Below are positions 8,549 through 16,361 of a stretch of DNA of 41,339 nt, piece by piece. The stretch is from Bacteroidota bacterium (GTDB lineage: Bacteria; Bacteroidota; Bacteroidia; Bacteroidales; JAAUTT01): the NCBI GenBank assembly GCA_021779665.1, contig JAJYAG010000039.1, positions 1 to 41,339 of the forward strand, in the 5' to 3' direction. The first letter of the stretch is position 1, and each line of letters starts with the position of its first letter. A model generated the notes under the pieces. It made no database searches, was not told the DNA's origin, and saw nothing but the letters and a program-made list of their open reading frames with translations. The translations under genes were made by a program, and so were the position numbers.

Positions 8549-9838
8549 CTATATCTCTCTGCCCGGATTAAATTCGGTGAGATACTGGCAGATGCGTTGT
8601 AAAAAGCTTCCGCCCATGGCACCGTCTACGGCACGATGATCGAAGGCAAGCGAAAGGGTAAGGATATCTCTGATGCCAATGCCTAAAACACCGTTGGTGT
8701 TAACTGCAGCTGGCTTTTTGATAATGGTGCCTATGGCCAGAATTGCTGCCTGAGGCTGATTTATAATGGGTGTTCCCGAGATATTTCCAAAAGAACCGAT
8801 ATTGGTGATGGTGAATGTTCCTTCCTGTATTTCGGTGGGTTTAAGTTTGCCAACCCTGGCACGTTGCGAGAGATCGTTTACCTGTCGTGCCAGCTCCGGA
8901 AGATTGAGCTGATCAGCATTCTTTACGACAGGAACAATGAGATTACCATCGGGCAGAGCCACCGCCATTCCAATGTTGATGGAGTGCTTCTTTATAATAT
9001 ATTCGTCCTTTACGGAGATATTAATTCCGGGAAAATCTTTTAAAGCCCTGGCCACAGCTTCTATAAAAACCGGCGTATAGGTAAGATTCTCGTTATATCT
9101 TTTTTGAAATTGCTTCCTGACATTATTTCTCCATTCCACAATGGGAGTAACATCTACCTCCGAAAATACAGTTACGTGTGGGGCAATTCTTTTCGAATCG
9201 ACCATATTCCTGGCGATCAGTTTTCGCACGCGGTCCATTGGAACTACCGTTTCGTTGGGGCCGGCAACAGGAGGTTCTGGTGTTTCCTGGTGTGTTTCAG
9301 GAGCTTTAAAGCCATTAATAGGAGCAGAGGGAGTTACAACAGGACGTTGTTGCACGTATTTCAATATATCTTCTTTTGTAATATCGCCATTTCTGCCGGA
9401 TCCTGCAATGCTATAAAGCTCATCGGGCGAAATTCCTTCGCTTGTTGCAAGGTAGCGGACAAAGGGTGCTATAAATTTATGTTCTGCTTTGGGTAAAGAA
9501 GGTTTTATGGAGGTTACCGTATTCGTAACCTGCGGTATCATTACCGATGCTAGTTCAACCGGCGAAACGGGCACTGATACCGGGATATAGTCTTCAGCTT
9601 CGGTGTAAATTTTAAGCAGCACCTGACCTATCTTGGGAACTGACTGCTCGGGCAGTAAAATTTCGGCAACTGTACCTTCCACCGGCGATATAACTTCGGT
9701 ATCCACTTTGTCGGTTGCAATTTCAACCAGCGGAGTGTCTGTTGTAACCTGATCACCCTGTTTAACAAGCCATCGTGTAATTGTTGCTTCTGTAATGCCT
9801 TCGCCTAATGCTGGCAATCGAACTTCGGTAAGCGCCAT
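8549..9838 (-). CDS. Dihydrolipoamide acyltransferase, E2 of a 2-oxo acid dehydrogenase complex
   Basis: The core enzyme of a pyruvate, branched-chain or 2-oxoglutarate dehydrogenase complex: it carries acyl groups on lipoate and transfers them to CoA. At 429 residues it has one lipoyl domain (1-80) with the modified lysine in EIATDKVDTE (Lys44). After a Pro/Val-rich linker comes the peripheral subunit-binding domain (FIAPFVRYLATSEGISPDEL, about 125-168), a second linker rich in Pro and Glu, and the catalytic domain (200-429). The catalytic motif is DHRAVDG with His401 and Asp405. The single lipoyl domain fits branched-chain-type E2s, but substrate specificity is not decided by what I can see. 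No E1 gene is adjacent; lpdA at 101 could supply E3. Confidence 0.92.
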   Translation of the reverse strand: MALTEVRLPALGEGITEATITRWLVKQGDQVTTDTPLVEIATDKVDTEVISPVEGTVAEILLPEQSVPKIGQVLLKIYTEAEDYIPVSVPVSPVELASVMIPQVTNTVTSIKPSLPKAEHKFIAPFVRYLATSEGISPDELYSIAGSGRNGDITKEDILKYVQQRPVVTPSAPINGFKAPETHQETPEPPVAGPNETVVPMDRVRKLIARNMVDSKRIAPHVTVFSEVDVTPIVEWRNNVRKQFQKRYNENLTYTPVFIEAVARALKDFPGINISVKDEYIIKKHSINIGMAVALPDGNLIVPVVKNADQLNLPELARQVNDLSQRARVGKLKPTEIQEGTFTITNIGSFGNISGTPIINQPQAAILAIGTIIKKPAAVNTNGVLGIGIRDILTLSLAFDHRAVDGAMGGSFLQRICQYLTEFNPGREI

Positions 9839-9890
9839 AAATTGAATTTCAAATATTACATAAACTGCAAATAAGGAACTTTGTTTAAAA

Positions 9891-9986
9891 GTCGATAGCG
9901 ATTAGTCGATAGACCATAGCCAATATAGCATTTCTAAATTTACCAGATGCATATTTTCTATGGACTATGGACTGAATACTATTGAC
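9891..9986. repeat. Two opposed heptad arrays forming a potential stem-loop
   Basis: Five 7-base units (9891-9925; GTCGATA occurs twice) are followed about 33 bases later by four units in the opposite sense (9959-9986; TATGGAC twice). Aligning the reverse complement of the right array to the first four left units gives 21 of 28 matches, so the arms can pair imperfectly. The leftward stop codon TAG (9981-9979) spans the third/fourth unit boundary of the right array, so its last unit lies in the coding sequence. The structure may act as a 3' end for the fused glycosyltransferase transcript. Confidence 0.6.
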
Positions 9987-11925
9987 TTTGTTCAAAAAAC
10001 GCCTTCACAAAAATCCTGAAATCGTTAATCACTCTGTAATCCTGTGTATAAGCAAGCTCAAACTTTTTTGTTATTCCTTCATCGTTTCTGCTTTCGGGAA
10101 AAGCTTGATTAATTGAGAAAACACCCGGCTTAAGAGTTGGTTCGTTGCCCAATTTCTGCGATGAATATCCAACCCAGGTTTTCTTACCAAAAAGCACACT
10201 GAAAATATTGGGAATAACACGACGTGGTTTATTCTTTTTCCAGATCCAGATAGGAAGTAAAACCAGGAGCAACAAGGATACTGTTATATCGAAAGTGCGT
10301 TTTAGTCTTGAATTTTTAGCCGAGGCAACCGGATTGGCATTAAAAACATAGAGATCGCCTGCGGTATTAATGGAGTTGCTGCCGATAATGGAGTCGGTGT
10401 TCGAAGGTGCAATTTTGAAATCGCATCCTGTACCAGCCAGGCGGAGCATAGAACTTATAATTTCCGAAGCCGGGAGATCTTTCAAACAGAAGATAACTTC
10501 ATCAGCTTTGTGAATTCGCACAATTTCAGGAAGTTGATCAACAGAACCTAAGAAGTTATGGTTATGGTCACGACTTGCCGAAACGTACAAAAGAGAATCG
10601 AACGGGATGTTTATGCCTTTCAAAATGGAGCTAACACGTGTGCATTCCTCTTCAGAACCTGTTACTATAATTCTTTTCCTTTGATTCGGGTAAAGCGAAA
10701 AGCGTTTTATACCGGTTGCCGAAAGTATAACCCTGTTGAGTATTGCGACACATAAAGCAAGCATTGCTCCAAACAGTATAATTACGCGCGAAAAGTGATA
10801 GTTTTTGGGTAACAGGGCATAAAGTACCAGAATAATGATGGTTCCTGTAATTATTCCGTTAAAGGTACTGCGGAGCCGGAGGGGATGGTCGTAGGCTCCA
10901 CTGAACAGGAGGCTAAGAAACCAGATTCCAATATAGGCAGGTACAATGGCTAAATAAAATTCGGAACTGTAATAGTTCATATTTTCGAACCAGAAATGTC
11001 CCCAAAATTTCGACAGGGAATAGACTGCAACATACATGAAGAAAAAGTCCAGAAGCGGGAGTATGGCTTTTGTTGCTAACCGTTTGATTACCGACAATGT
11101 TGCCCTGAAATAGATGGCCAGCTGAATAATGCGGTAAAGCCAGGTTGCCTTTCCATACGAAAAATGCTTTTGTGCGAAAATCTGCATGGCTTTATAGAAC
11201 AGGTAAACATAGTTTAAGCTGCTTTTTTTGGTGCTCTCTCCTTTGTAATGGATAATGGTAGTTTCGGGGAAATAAACGATTTTAAATCCTGCCTTCTGAA
11301 TTCGGTAGGACAGATCTATATCCTCGCCGTACATAAAAAAGGTTTCGTCGAGCAAACCTGCGGCGTCCAGCGCTTTTTTGCGGATCATCATAAATGCGCC
11401 GCAAAGCACATCAACTTCGTTGGTTTGGTTTGCCGGAAGGAAGGAGAGATGATATCTGCCGAATTCTTTCGATTTGGGGAACAACCCGGATAGTCCGAAT
11501 ATCTTGTAAAAAGACACCTGAGGAGTTGGTAACCCCCGTTTGGATTCAGGTAAAAATTTGCCTTTACCGTCGATCATTTTTACTCCCAGTGCACCGGCTT
11601 CAGGATGTTTATCCAGATAATCCAGACATTTGGTGAAAGTATCCTCTTCCACAACTGTATCGGGATTCAACAGCAGAATATAGTTGCCGGCTGCTTTTTT
11701 GATGGCAATATTATTGGCTGCCGAAAAACCAATATTTTTATGGTTTTCAATCACTTTTACCGTTGCAAACTTCTCCTTTACCATGGCAACTGAACCGTCT
11801 ACGGAGTTGTTGTCGACCACAAACACTTCGGCATCAATTTTTTTAATGGCACCTATTACCGATTGCAGGCATTGGTCCAGAAAAAACTTCACGTTGTAAT
11901 TAACAATGATAACCGACAGTTTCAT
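9979..11925 (-). CDS. Membrane GT2 glycosyltransferase fused to a degenerate sugar-phosphate transferase
   Basis: A 648-residue protein from the ATG at 11925 (MKLSVIIVNYNV); an upstream extension to 12024 lacks family features and runs into the divergent leader. Residues 1-240 form a GT2/WbbL-type domain: VIIVNYN, VVDNNSVDGS (36-45), LLLNPDT (84-90) and the acceptor-side YGEDIDLSYR (199-208). Residues 285-400 contain four or five transmembrane segments. Residues about 415-530 form a Rossmann-like domain of the kind preceding WcaJ/WbaP polyprenyl-phosphate sugar transferases, followed by the membrane re-entrant signature LKRTFDITVSLLLLVLLP (541-558). The catalytic stretch that normally follows is almost entirely missing; only a terminal echo (TWVGYSSQ, LKPGVFS) remains. 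The GT2 half looks active. Its role is probably surface polysaccharide synthesis. Confidence 0.82.
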   Translation of the reverse strand: MKLSVIIVNYNVKFFLDQCLQSVIGAIKKIDAEVFVVDNNSVDGSVAMVKEKFATVKVIENHKNIGFSAANNIAIKKAAGNYILLLNPDTVVEEDTFTKCLDYLDKHPEAGALGVKMIDGKGKFLPESKRGLPTPQVSFYKIFGLSGLFPKSKEFGRYHLSFLPANQTNEVDVLCGAFMMIRKKALDAAGLLDETFFMYGEDIDLSYRIQKAGFKIVYFPETTIIHYKGESTKKSSLNYVYLFYKAMQIFAQKHFSYGKATWLYRIIQLAIYFRATLSVIKRLATKAILPLLDFFFMYVAVYSLSKFWGHFWFENMNYYSSEFYLAIVPAYIGIWFLSLLFSGAYDHPLRLRSTFNGIITGTIIILVLYALLPKNYHFSRVIILFGAMLALCVAILNRVILSATGIKRFSLYPNQRKRIIVTGSEEECTRVSSILKGINIPFDSLLYVSASRDHNHNFLGSVDQLPEIVRIHKADEVIFCLKDLPASEIISSMLRLAGTGCDFKIAPSNTDSIIGSNSINTAGDLYVFNANPVASAKNSRLKRTFDITVSLLLLVLLPIWIWKKNKPRRVIPNIFSVLFGKKTWVGYSSQKLGNEPTLKPGVFSINQAFPESRNDEGITKKFELAYTQDYRVINDFRIFVKAFFEQSQ

Positions 11926-12084
11926 TCGTATAAATAAAAGCAAGGTAAAGTTAAAGGAATTTTGAAAGATAAGGATTCCGGAAAAGGAAACCAATACTTC
12001 ACACGCATTATATGGCGCAATCAAAAAAGTTCATATATTTACATTAACCAATTTGAAACATCTAATTATCAACAATTACCTATT

Positions 12085-12594
12085 ATGGATCAAGCTGAAG
12101 ACCTGTCAGAAAAAGATATTTTGGATCAGGATTTATGTCCCGTGTTCATAAAATCAGAAGATATAAATGAAAGGAAAGAGCCAGTTGATTATTCTAAAGC
12201 CTACATTTTACCATCAATTAAAACCCGGTATTTTTCTACCTTGATTGATGTTACGGTAATGCTTTTGCTGTCCCTCGGTATTTCATCCTTGTTTGATAAA
12301 ATGGGACAAGTTCCCGATTATGTAAGAGGAACTCTTTTCGTAGTGGTTTTTATCTTGTATGAACCTGTTTTAGTCTCTTTTGGAACCACTGTGGGTCAGC
12401 TGATTTTGAATATTCGGGTAAGAAATTTCAACAATCCGGTCAAAAAACTGGCTTTTCCGTTAGTTATGGTGCGCTTTGTACTTAAAGTTTTTTTGGGATG
12501 GTTATCGTTTTTAACAGTTACCTTTAATATTAACCGGCGGGCTATACACGATTTTGCCAGTGGCTCTGTAATGATTGCAAATAAAATAAACTGA
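12085..12594 (+). CDS. RDD family membrane protein
   Basis: A small inner-membrane protein of 169 residues from the ATG at 12085. An in-frame TTG at 11962 would add 41 residues without family features, so it is not used. After an acidic cytoplasmic N-terminus, RYFSTLIDVTVMLLLSLGI carries the family's Arg/Asp pattern in the first transmembrane helix. A second segment (GTLFVVVFILYEPVLVSFG) and a third (FVLKVFLGWLSFLTVTFN) follow. The typical GTTVGQLILNIRV and RRAIHDFASGSVMI motifs, standard RDD landmarks, are present. Function is unsettled in the family; ion exchange has been shown for some members. It is probably first in an operon with the lipoprotein (28-base gap) and the DUF2007 protein. 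Confidence 0.85.
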   Translation: MDQAEDLSEKDILDQDLCPVFIKSEDINERKEPVDYSKAYILPSIKTRYFSTLIDVTVMLLLSLGISSLFDKMGQVPDYVRGTLFVVVFILYEPVLVSFGTTVGQLILNIRVRNFNNPVKKLAFPLVMVRFVLKVFLGWLSFLTVTFNINRRAIHDFASGSVMIANKIN

Positions 12595-12622
12595 GAATAG
12601 AAGTATACCAATAGAATTCAAG

Positions 12623-13447
12623 ATGAGAAAAGAAATATTAACATTATTAATAATTGCCCTTAGTATTCCTGGTTGCAAAAACAATGTCGACAATTCATCG
12701 CCAACCTGGGACTTTTCCAAAAAGAAGGTCTATATTTATTCCTACTCCAAAACGCAGGATACTAAAAACAAAACAAAAATTGATAATGCCTGGGAGCAGA
12801 AATATATGTCTCGGTCAGGTAAGTTTTATATTCAATCGGCAAGCAATTCCAAGGCTAACCTGCTATATCCCAATGCGACAACCTTTTTGAAGTTGTACAA
12901 CGAGAAAACTCAAACCAATGATACCATGTCATTTCTGTCCATGGGTTTTGCAAAATATAATTTGAGCGTCGGGGGTAGTTTTCTGGATTCAGATTCATTA
13001 ATTCTATTTCCCCATTTCTCTAAGAAACTTATAAAAGGAAACAAGGATACGTTACCTGCTTTTTTCAAATTCAATGCTCCGGTAGCAAAGCTTCTAGCAA
13101 AAGGTTTTTATATACTCGCATATTCCTCCGACACTGTTTTGGCAAAGCGTAATTGTGCAGTTCTTCAGGGTAAAGTTATGATTTCCGATCTTGTTTCGCC
13201 TCAGGAATTTGCTGGCGAATTAAAAATCAGCCGAACGGGTTATGCTACCTACTACTTCGATAAGGAATGTAACTGTTACGCAGGGGCAAACATTAAACTG
13301 ACAGACGATATTTATATTACCAAAAAGGCAACTAGTAAAGAAGAATCAGATTTTTACCTGGAAATAAATAACAGCGTTCATTATAAAATCAGCCTCGACG
13401 AAGTGAAAAAGAATGTTTCATTAAATATAGCTCCTGCCAGGATGTAG
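12623..13447 (+). CDS. Lipoprotein of unknown function
   Basis: 274 residues. The signal peptide ends in SIPGC with Cys18 as the lipid-attached residue, so this is an exported lipoprotein. The mature part is rich in Lys, Ser, Asn and Tyr and predicted beta-rich, with a repeated theme of conversion-type strands (KVYIYSYSKTQDTKN, NCAVLQGKVMISDLV, GYATYYFDKECNCYAG). The paired cysteines in CNCYAG near residue 212 are notable, since a mature lipoprotein could form a disulfide there. I do not recognise a named family. It sits 28 bases after the RDD gene and 10 bases before the DUF2007 gene, which argues for one transcript and an envelope role. Confidence 0.75.
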   Translation: MRKEILTLLIIALSIPGCKNNVDNSSPTWDFSKKKVYIYSYSKTQDTKNKTKIDNAWEQKYMSRSGKFYIQSASNSKANLLYPNATTFLKLYNEKTQTNDTMSFLSMGFAKYNLSVGGSFLDSDSLILFPHFSKKLIKGNKDTLPAFFKFNAPVAKLLAKGFYILAYSSDTVLAKRNCAVLQGKVMISDLVSPQEFAGELKISRTGYATYYFDKECNCYAGANIKLTDDIYITKKATSKEESDFYLEINNSVHYKISLDEVKKNVSLNIAPARM

Positions 13448-13457
13448 GAGAATTGCA

Positions 13458-14201
13458 ATGGAAAATTTCAAAACTGTATTCGTTTCAAATATTCCGGTAG
13501 AATGCCATATTTTAAAGGGCCGTTTGGAAACTGAAGGAATCCCGGGTTTTATCTTTGATGAAAATATTGTTTGGGTTGATCCCTTTAAAGCTGTTGCTGT
13601 AGGTGGGGTTAAGCTTAAAGTTTTAATGGACGATTACTGTGAAGCAAAAAAGATAATTGATTTTATTGCTCAGGGGGTGTTAACTGATGAAAATGGAAAT
13701 TATCCTCTTGCAGAAATATTGGATAAGGAGATTAAAACCCAGAATGAAATAATTAAGGTTAAAAGGAGGATACGTAACGATTTTTCTTTGTTAAACAAGC
13801 CGGTAGTCATTGACAGCGCATATGCAGGTGAGATTAATACAGACGAGTTGATTAAAAATGAAAAGCAATTTCAGGCTTTAGCCGAAAAGGAGTTTATCTT
13901 TTCCTGGAAACAGTTTTATTATGAACTTTTCGATTTCGACAGGAGTGTTTTTGCTTATTTAAGAAACAAACCGGTTGATTATTATATCGAGAAAGAAATT
14001 GTAGAAAATTTTGAGGTTCAAGTCGAATCCGGGCCGGCCATTTGTCCAAAATGTAGTTCGGACAATGCCGCGTTTGGTTATGCTATTGATTATAAATGGG
14101 ATGTTCTTTACCTGGTTGTCTCTTTATTATTATGGCATCCTTTGTTCTTGATCCGTAAAAAATTCCACTGTTTCAATTGCGGACATAATTTTAAAAATTA
14201 A
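13458..14201 (+). CDS. DUF2007-type protein with a membrane-split zinc ribbon
   Basis: 247 residues. Residues 1-75 match the DUF2007 putative signal-transducing fold (FKTVFVSNIPVECHILKGRL, GIPGFIFDENIVWVDP, GGVKLKVLMDDYCEAKKII), a small ferredoxin-like domain related to PII-type folds. A charged helical middle (80-180) follows. The C-terminus has two Cys pairs, CPKC (196, 199) and CFNC (238, 241), as in a zinc ribbon, but they flank a strongly hydrophobic stretch (about 214-233, VLYLVVSLLLWHPLFLI). If that stretch is a transmembrane helix, the two halves of the metal site lie on opposite faces; it may instead be a re-entrant or buried hairpin. Target unknown. It is probably last in the RDD operon. 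Confidence 0.75.
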   Translation: MENFKTVFVSNIPVECHILKGRLETEGIPGFIFDENIVWVDPFKAVAVGGVKLKVLMDDYCEAKKIIDFIAQGVLTDENGNYPLAEILDKEIKTQNEIIKVKRRIRNDFSLLNKPVVIDSAYAGEINTDELIKNEKQFQALAEKEFIFSWKQFYYELFDFDRSVFAYLRNKPVDYYIEKEIVENFEVQVESGPAICPKCSSDNAAFGYAIDYKWDVLYLVVSLLLWHPLFLIRKKFHCFNCGHNFKN

Positions 14202-14300
14202 TTGATTTCATCGCGTATTGGTTAAGCAGAATGATAAAATAAAACTTCTTTATACGCAACCTAAAAGTAGTATTAGCATCTAATACAAAAATATTTAGCC

Positions 14301-15089
14301 ATGAAAAGATTTGAAATATTGTCACTGATTTTTATAATCTTAATTTCGGCTTGTAAAAAAGAAGAATCAGAAATAAATCCCAATAATTCAGGCTTACTTT
14401 ACCAGGTAAAGTTTGGTGATAAACTTTATGCAGAATATACATATAATGGTGAAGGTCAGGTTCTCGAGGAAAAATCCAGGATGTTTTACACTCAACATCA
14501 CTATCAGAATGGTAAGCTTATTTCGTCCGATCACTACTATGACCCAGGAATGTTTAGTAGTACTTATGTTATAGCTCAGGCGGCCATGAATCGTAAAGAA
14601 TGGGTTAACCCGTTAAATACTGAGAAAAGCAGCACAATTACTTATTCTTACGATAACAATGGTAAACTAACCAAAACTTTAAACGAAATAAATAATTGTG
14701 AATACACCTATGATGATCACAACAGAATAAACCGTCAGATCTTTTTTGATGAAAATAAAGTCTCAGGATATATTGAATTTTATTATGATAACAGAGATAA
14801 TATGGTAAAACGCCTTCATTACTGGATTTTAAGCAATGGAGAACCCGAGCTTCAGACTACAACCGAATATGAATTTGATAACCACCCTAATCCATACCAA
14901 TCACTTAAGTCCTTGATGCTCCCTGGTAAATATTCCAATACTAATAATATCGTTAAGGAAACTTATACAATTCATGGGGAAGTTGATTCCTGGATCGAGA
15001 AAGTAACCGTAACCGAAAATAATTACACGTACAATTCACTTGGATTTCCTATTAATAAGAACGGCCAGGAAAGTTATATATATTTTTAG
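14301..15089 (+). CDS. Lipoprotein with YD-like repeats
   Basis: 262 residues. The signal peptide ends ISAC (Cys18) and is followed by a Lys/Glu-rich linker, typical of an outer-membrane-targeted lipoprotein. The mature part carries about six short repeats built around Y-x-Y/F-(D/N)-x-x-G/N: YTYNGEGQVLEEKS, YSYDNNGKLTKT, YTYDDHNRINRQ, FYYDNRDNMVKR, YEFDNHPNPYQS and YTYNSLGFPINK. This is the same pattern as RHS/YD repeats, which wind into a beta-spiral. Here there are too few for the closed shell of an Rhs toxin and no toxin tip, so a short beta structure is more likely. Function unknown. It stands 99 bases after the preceding gene and is probably transcribed alone. Confidence 0.75.
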   Translation: MKRFEILSLIFIILISACKKEESEINPNNSGLLYQVKFGDKLYAEYTYNGEGQVLEEKSRMFYTQHHYQNGKLISSDHYYDPGMFSSTYVIAQAAMNRKEWVNPLNTEKSSTITYSYDNNGKLTKTLNEINNCEYTYDDHNRINRQIFFDENKVSGYIEFYYDNRDNMVKRLHYWILSNGEPELQTTTEYEFDNHPNPYQSLKSLMLPGKYSNTNNIVKETYTIHGEVDSWIEKVTVTENNYTYNSLGFPINKNGQESYIYF

Positions 15090-15104
15090 GTGGATGGAGG
15101 TTAT

Positions 15105-16361
15105 CTATTTTTTCACCACCCTCTTAAATCCAATTGGCCTTTCATATCGTTCGCCAAAGCCTTTGTAGTAAACAAAAATGAAATAGTTGTTCTCGGTTTC
15201 GGTAAAGGAACCTTCTATTTCTTTTTCGTCGAAAGTGCCGGTGGTTTTGGGTATAAACACATACTGATAATCGTAATAACCCTGCTTTAGCATTAAGATA
15301 GTTTCGTAAATGTTCTTGTCGGTATTGTATTTCATCTTGTTTTCTTCGGTAAAGCCAAATCCGGTTAAAGCTCCGTAAATAAAAATATCTCCATCGTAGG
15401 GAAGTATATTGGCATTGAGCGAAAACTTCACTTCAAAATAATCCGATTCCAGCGCATTGTCTGCGTTGCGTACGTCCTTGTTCTCGTTTACAAACAATCC
15501 GTTGATATCTTCCTTAAAAAAGTAGGTGTTACGGGGTTTATCGGTTGCAAGGGTAGCGACGTAGTTACGTCCGCTGTGCTCAATTGTTGTAATCTCGGTC
15601 GAAGGGTACTTACGGCTGTTGATGTTAAAAGAGCGGTATTCATTGCCGGCTATAAACAAATTTTCGCGAGTATAATTATAGTCGAGACTGCCTGGTTTTA
15701 TAAACTGAGGTTTCAGGTTGGTCAGAGCGGTGTTCCAGTCGAAATTTTTGGTGATCACCACCTTTAATTCCTGATAAGGATTGGTAATTCGAAAATCCGG
15801 GTTGATTATGGTGAAGTCAAGCTGCTGCGATTCTGCCCGATATTCCGGCAGTGAAGGGATTCTTATCTGTGCATTGATGTCGACCTTTTTGTCCACATAA
15901 ACAAACCGTCTTACAAGTACCGGGTTATCGGTATTGTTGTCCTCGAATACTTTCACTGCATAATTTCCCGGGAGGGTGAGTGGCAGTTCGCTGTTTGGGA
16001 ATTCTATTTCGTAATGAACATAATGAACCAGCGTATTTACCGAAGGCTGAAAGTTTGATACCTGAAAGCTGAATAATCCTTGCGAATACTCAGATGGAGA
16101 CAGGCGTGTTTCGCTCCAGTCGGAGTTGCAAAGTGTGATGCTGTAATAATAATTATGCGAACCTTCCCCCAGGTCGTCAAACGAAAGGACTATTGGGTTT
16201 TCTACCTCTCTCTCCAGCACAGGATAGGAGATGGGAAACCCTTTTTTGCCGAAAGTAACGCTTTTAATATCCGGATGAGTGTATTCTCTGATTATATTCT
16301 GAGCTTTAACCTGAAGAGAAATTACTAAAACTGCGGATATTAAAAGCGCTTTCAACATCAT
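15105..16361 (-). CDS. Type IX secretion system plug protein (DUF5103)
   Basis: 418 residues with a signal peptide (1-21, ending VKAQ). The mature protein matches the DUF5103 family as I know it: an N-terminal domain (IIREYTHPDIKSVTFGKKG, PVLEREVENPIVLSFDDL), the marker segment YYYSITLCNSDWSETRLSPSEY, and FVYVDKKVDINAQIRIPSLP. Proteins of this family close the lateral or periplasmic side of the SprA translocon in type IX secretion, acting in the periplasm. Its presence implies the organism has a T9SS, though no other component is in this window. Its ATG overlaps the stop codon of the DUF1080-PHP gene by four bases (ATGA), so the two are translationally coupled. A second in-frame ATG follows at once. 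Confidence 0.85.
   Translation of the reverse strand: MMLKALLISAVLVISLQVKAQNIIREYTHPDIKSVTFGKKGFPISYPVLEREVENPIVLSFDDLGEGSHNYYYSITLCNSDWSETRLSPSEYSQGLFSFQVSNFQPSVNTLVHYVHYEIEFPNSELPLTLPGNYAVKVFEDNNTDNPVLVRRFVYVDKKVDINAQIRIPSLPEYRAESQQLDFTIINPDFRITNPYQELKVVITKNFDWNTALTNLKPQFIKPGSLDYNYTRENLFIAGNEYRSFNINSRKYPSTEITTIEHSGRNYVATLATDKPRNTYFFKEDINGLFVNENKDVRNADNALESDYFEVKFSLNANILPYDGDIFIYGALTGFGFTEENKMKYNTDKNIYETILMLKQGYYDYQYVFIPKTTGTFDEKEIEGSFTETENNYFIFVYYKGFGERYERPIGFKRVVKK

Noticed and set aside
11926-12024. 33-residue N-terminal extension of the GT2 fusion protein
   Set aside because: GT2 domains begin with the strand VIIVNYN, which starts right after the ATG at 11925; the extension runs through the divergent leader.
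11962-12084. Longer N-terminus of the RDD protein
   Set aside because: The start would be TTG, and the extra 41 residues have no RDD features; the ATG at 12085 gives the normal length.
14301-15089. Rhs/toxin-type polymorphic element
   Set aside because: Only about six YD-like repeats, no Rhs core, no toxin tip and no immunity gene next to it.
15090-15290. Rightward 66-codon frame after the YD lipoprotein
   Set aside because: It overlaps the end of the T9SS plug gene on the other strand and has no features of its own.
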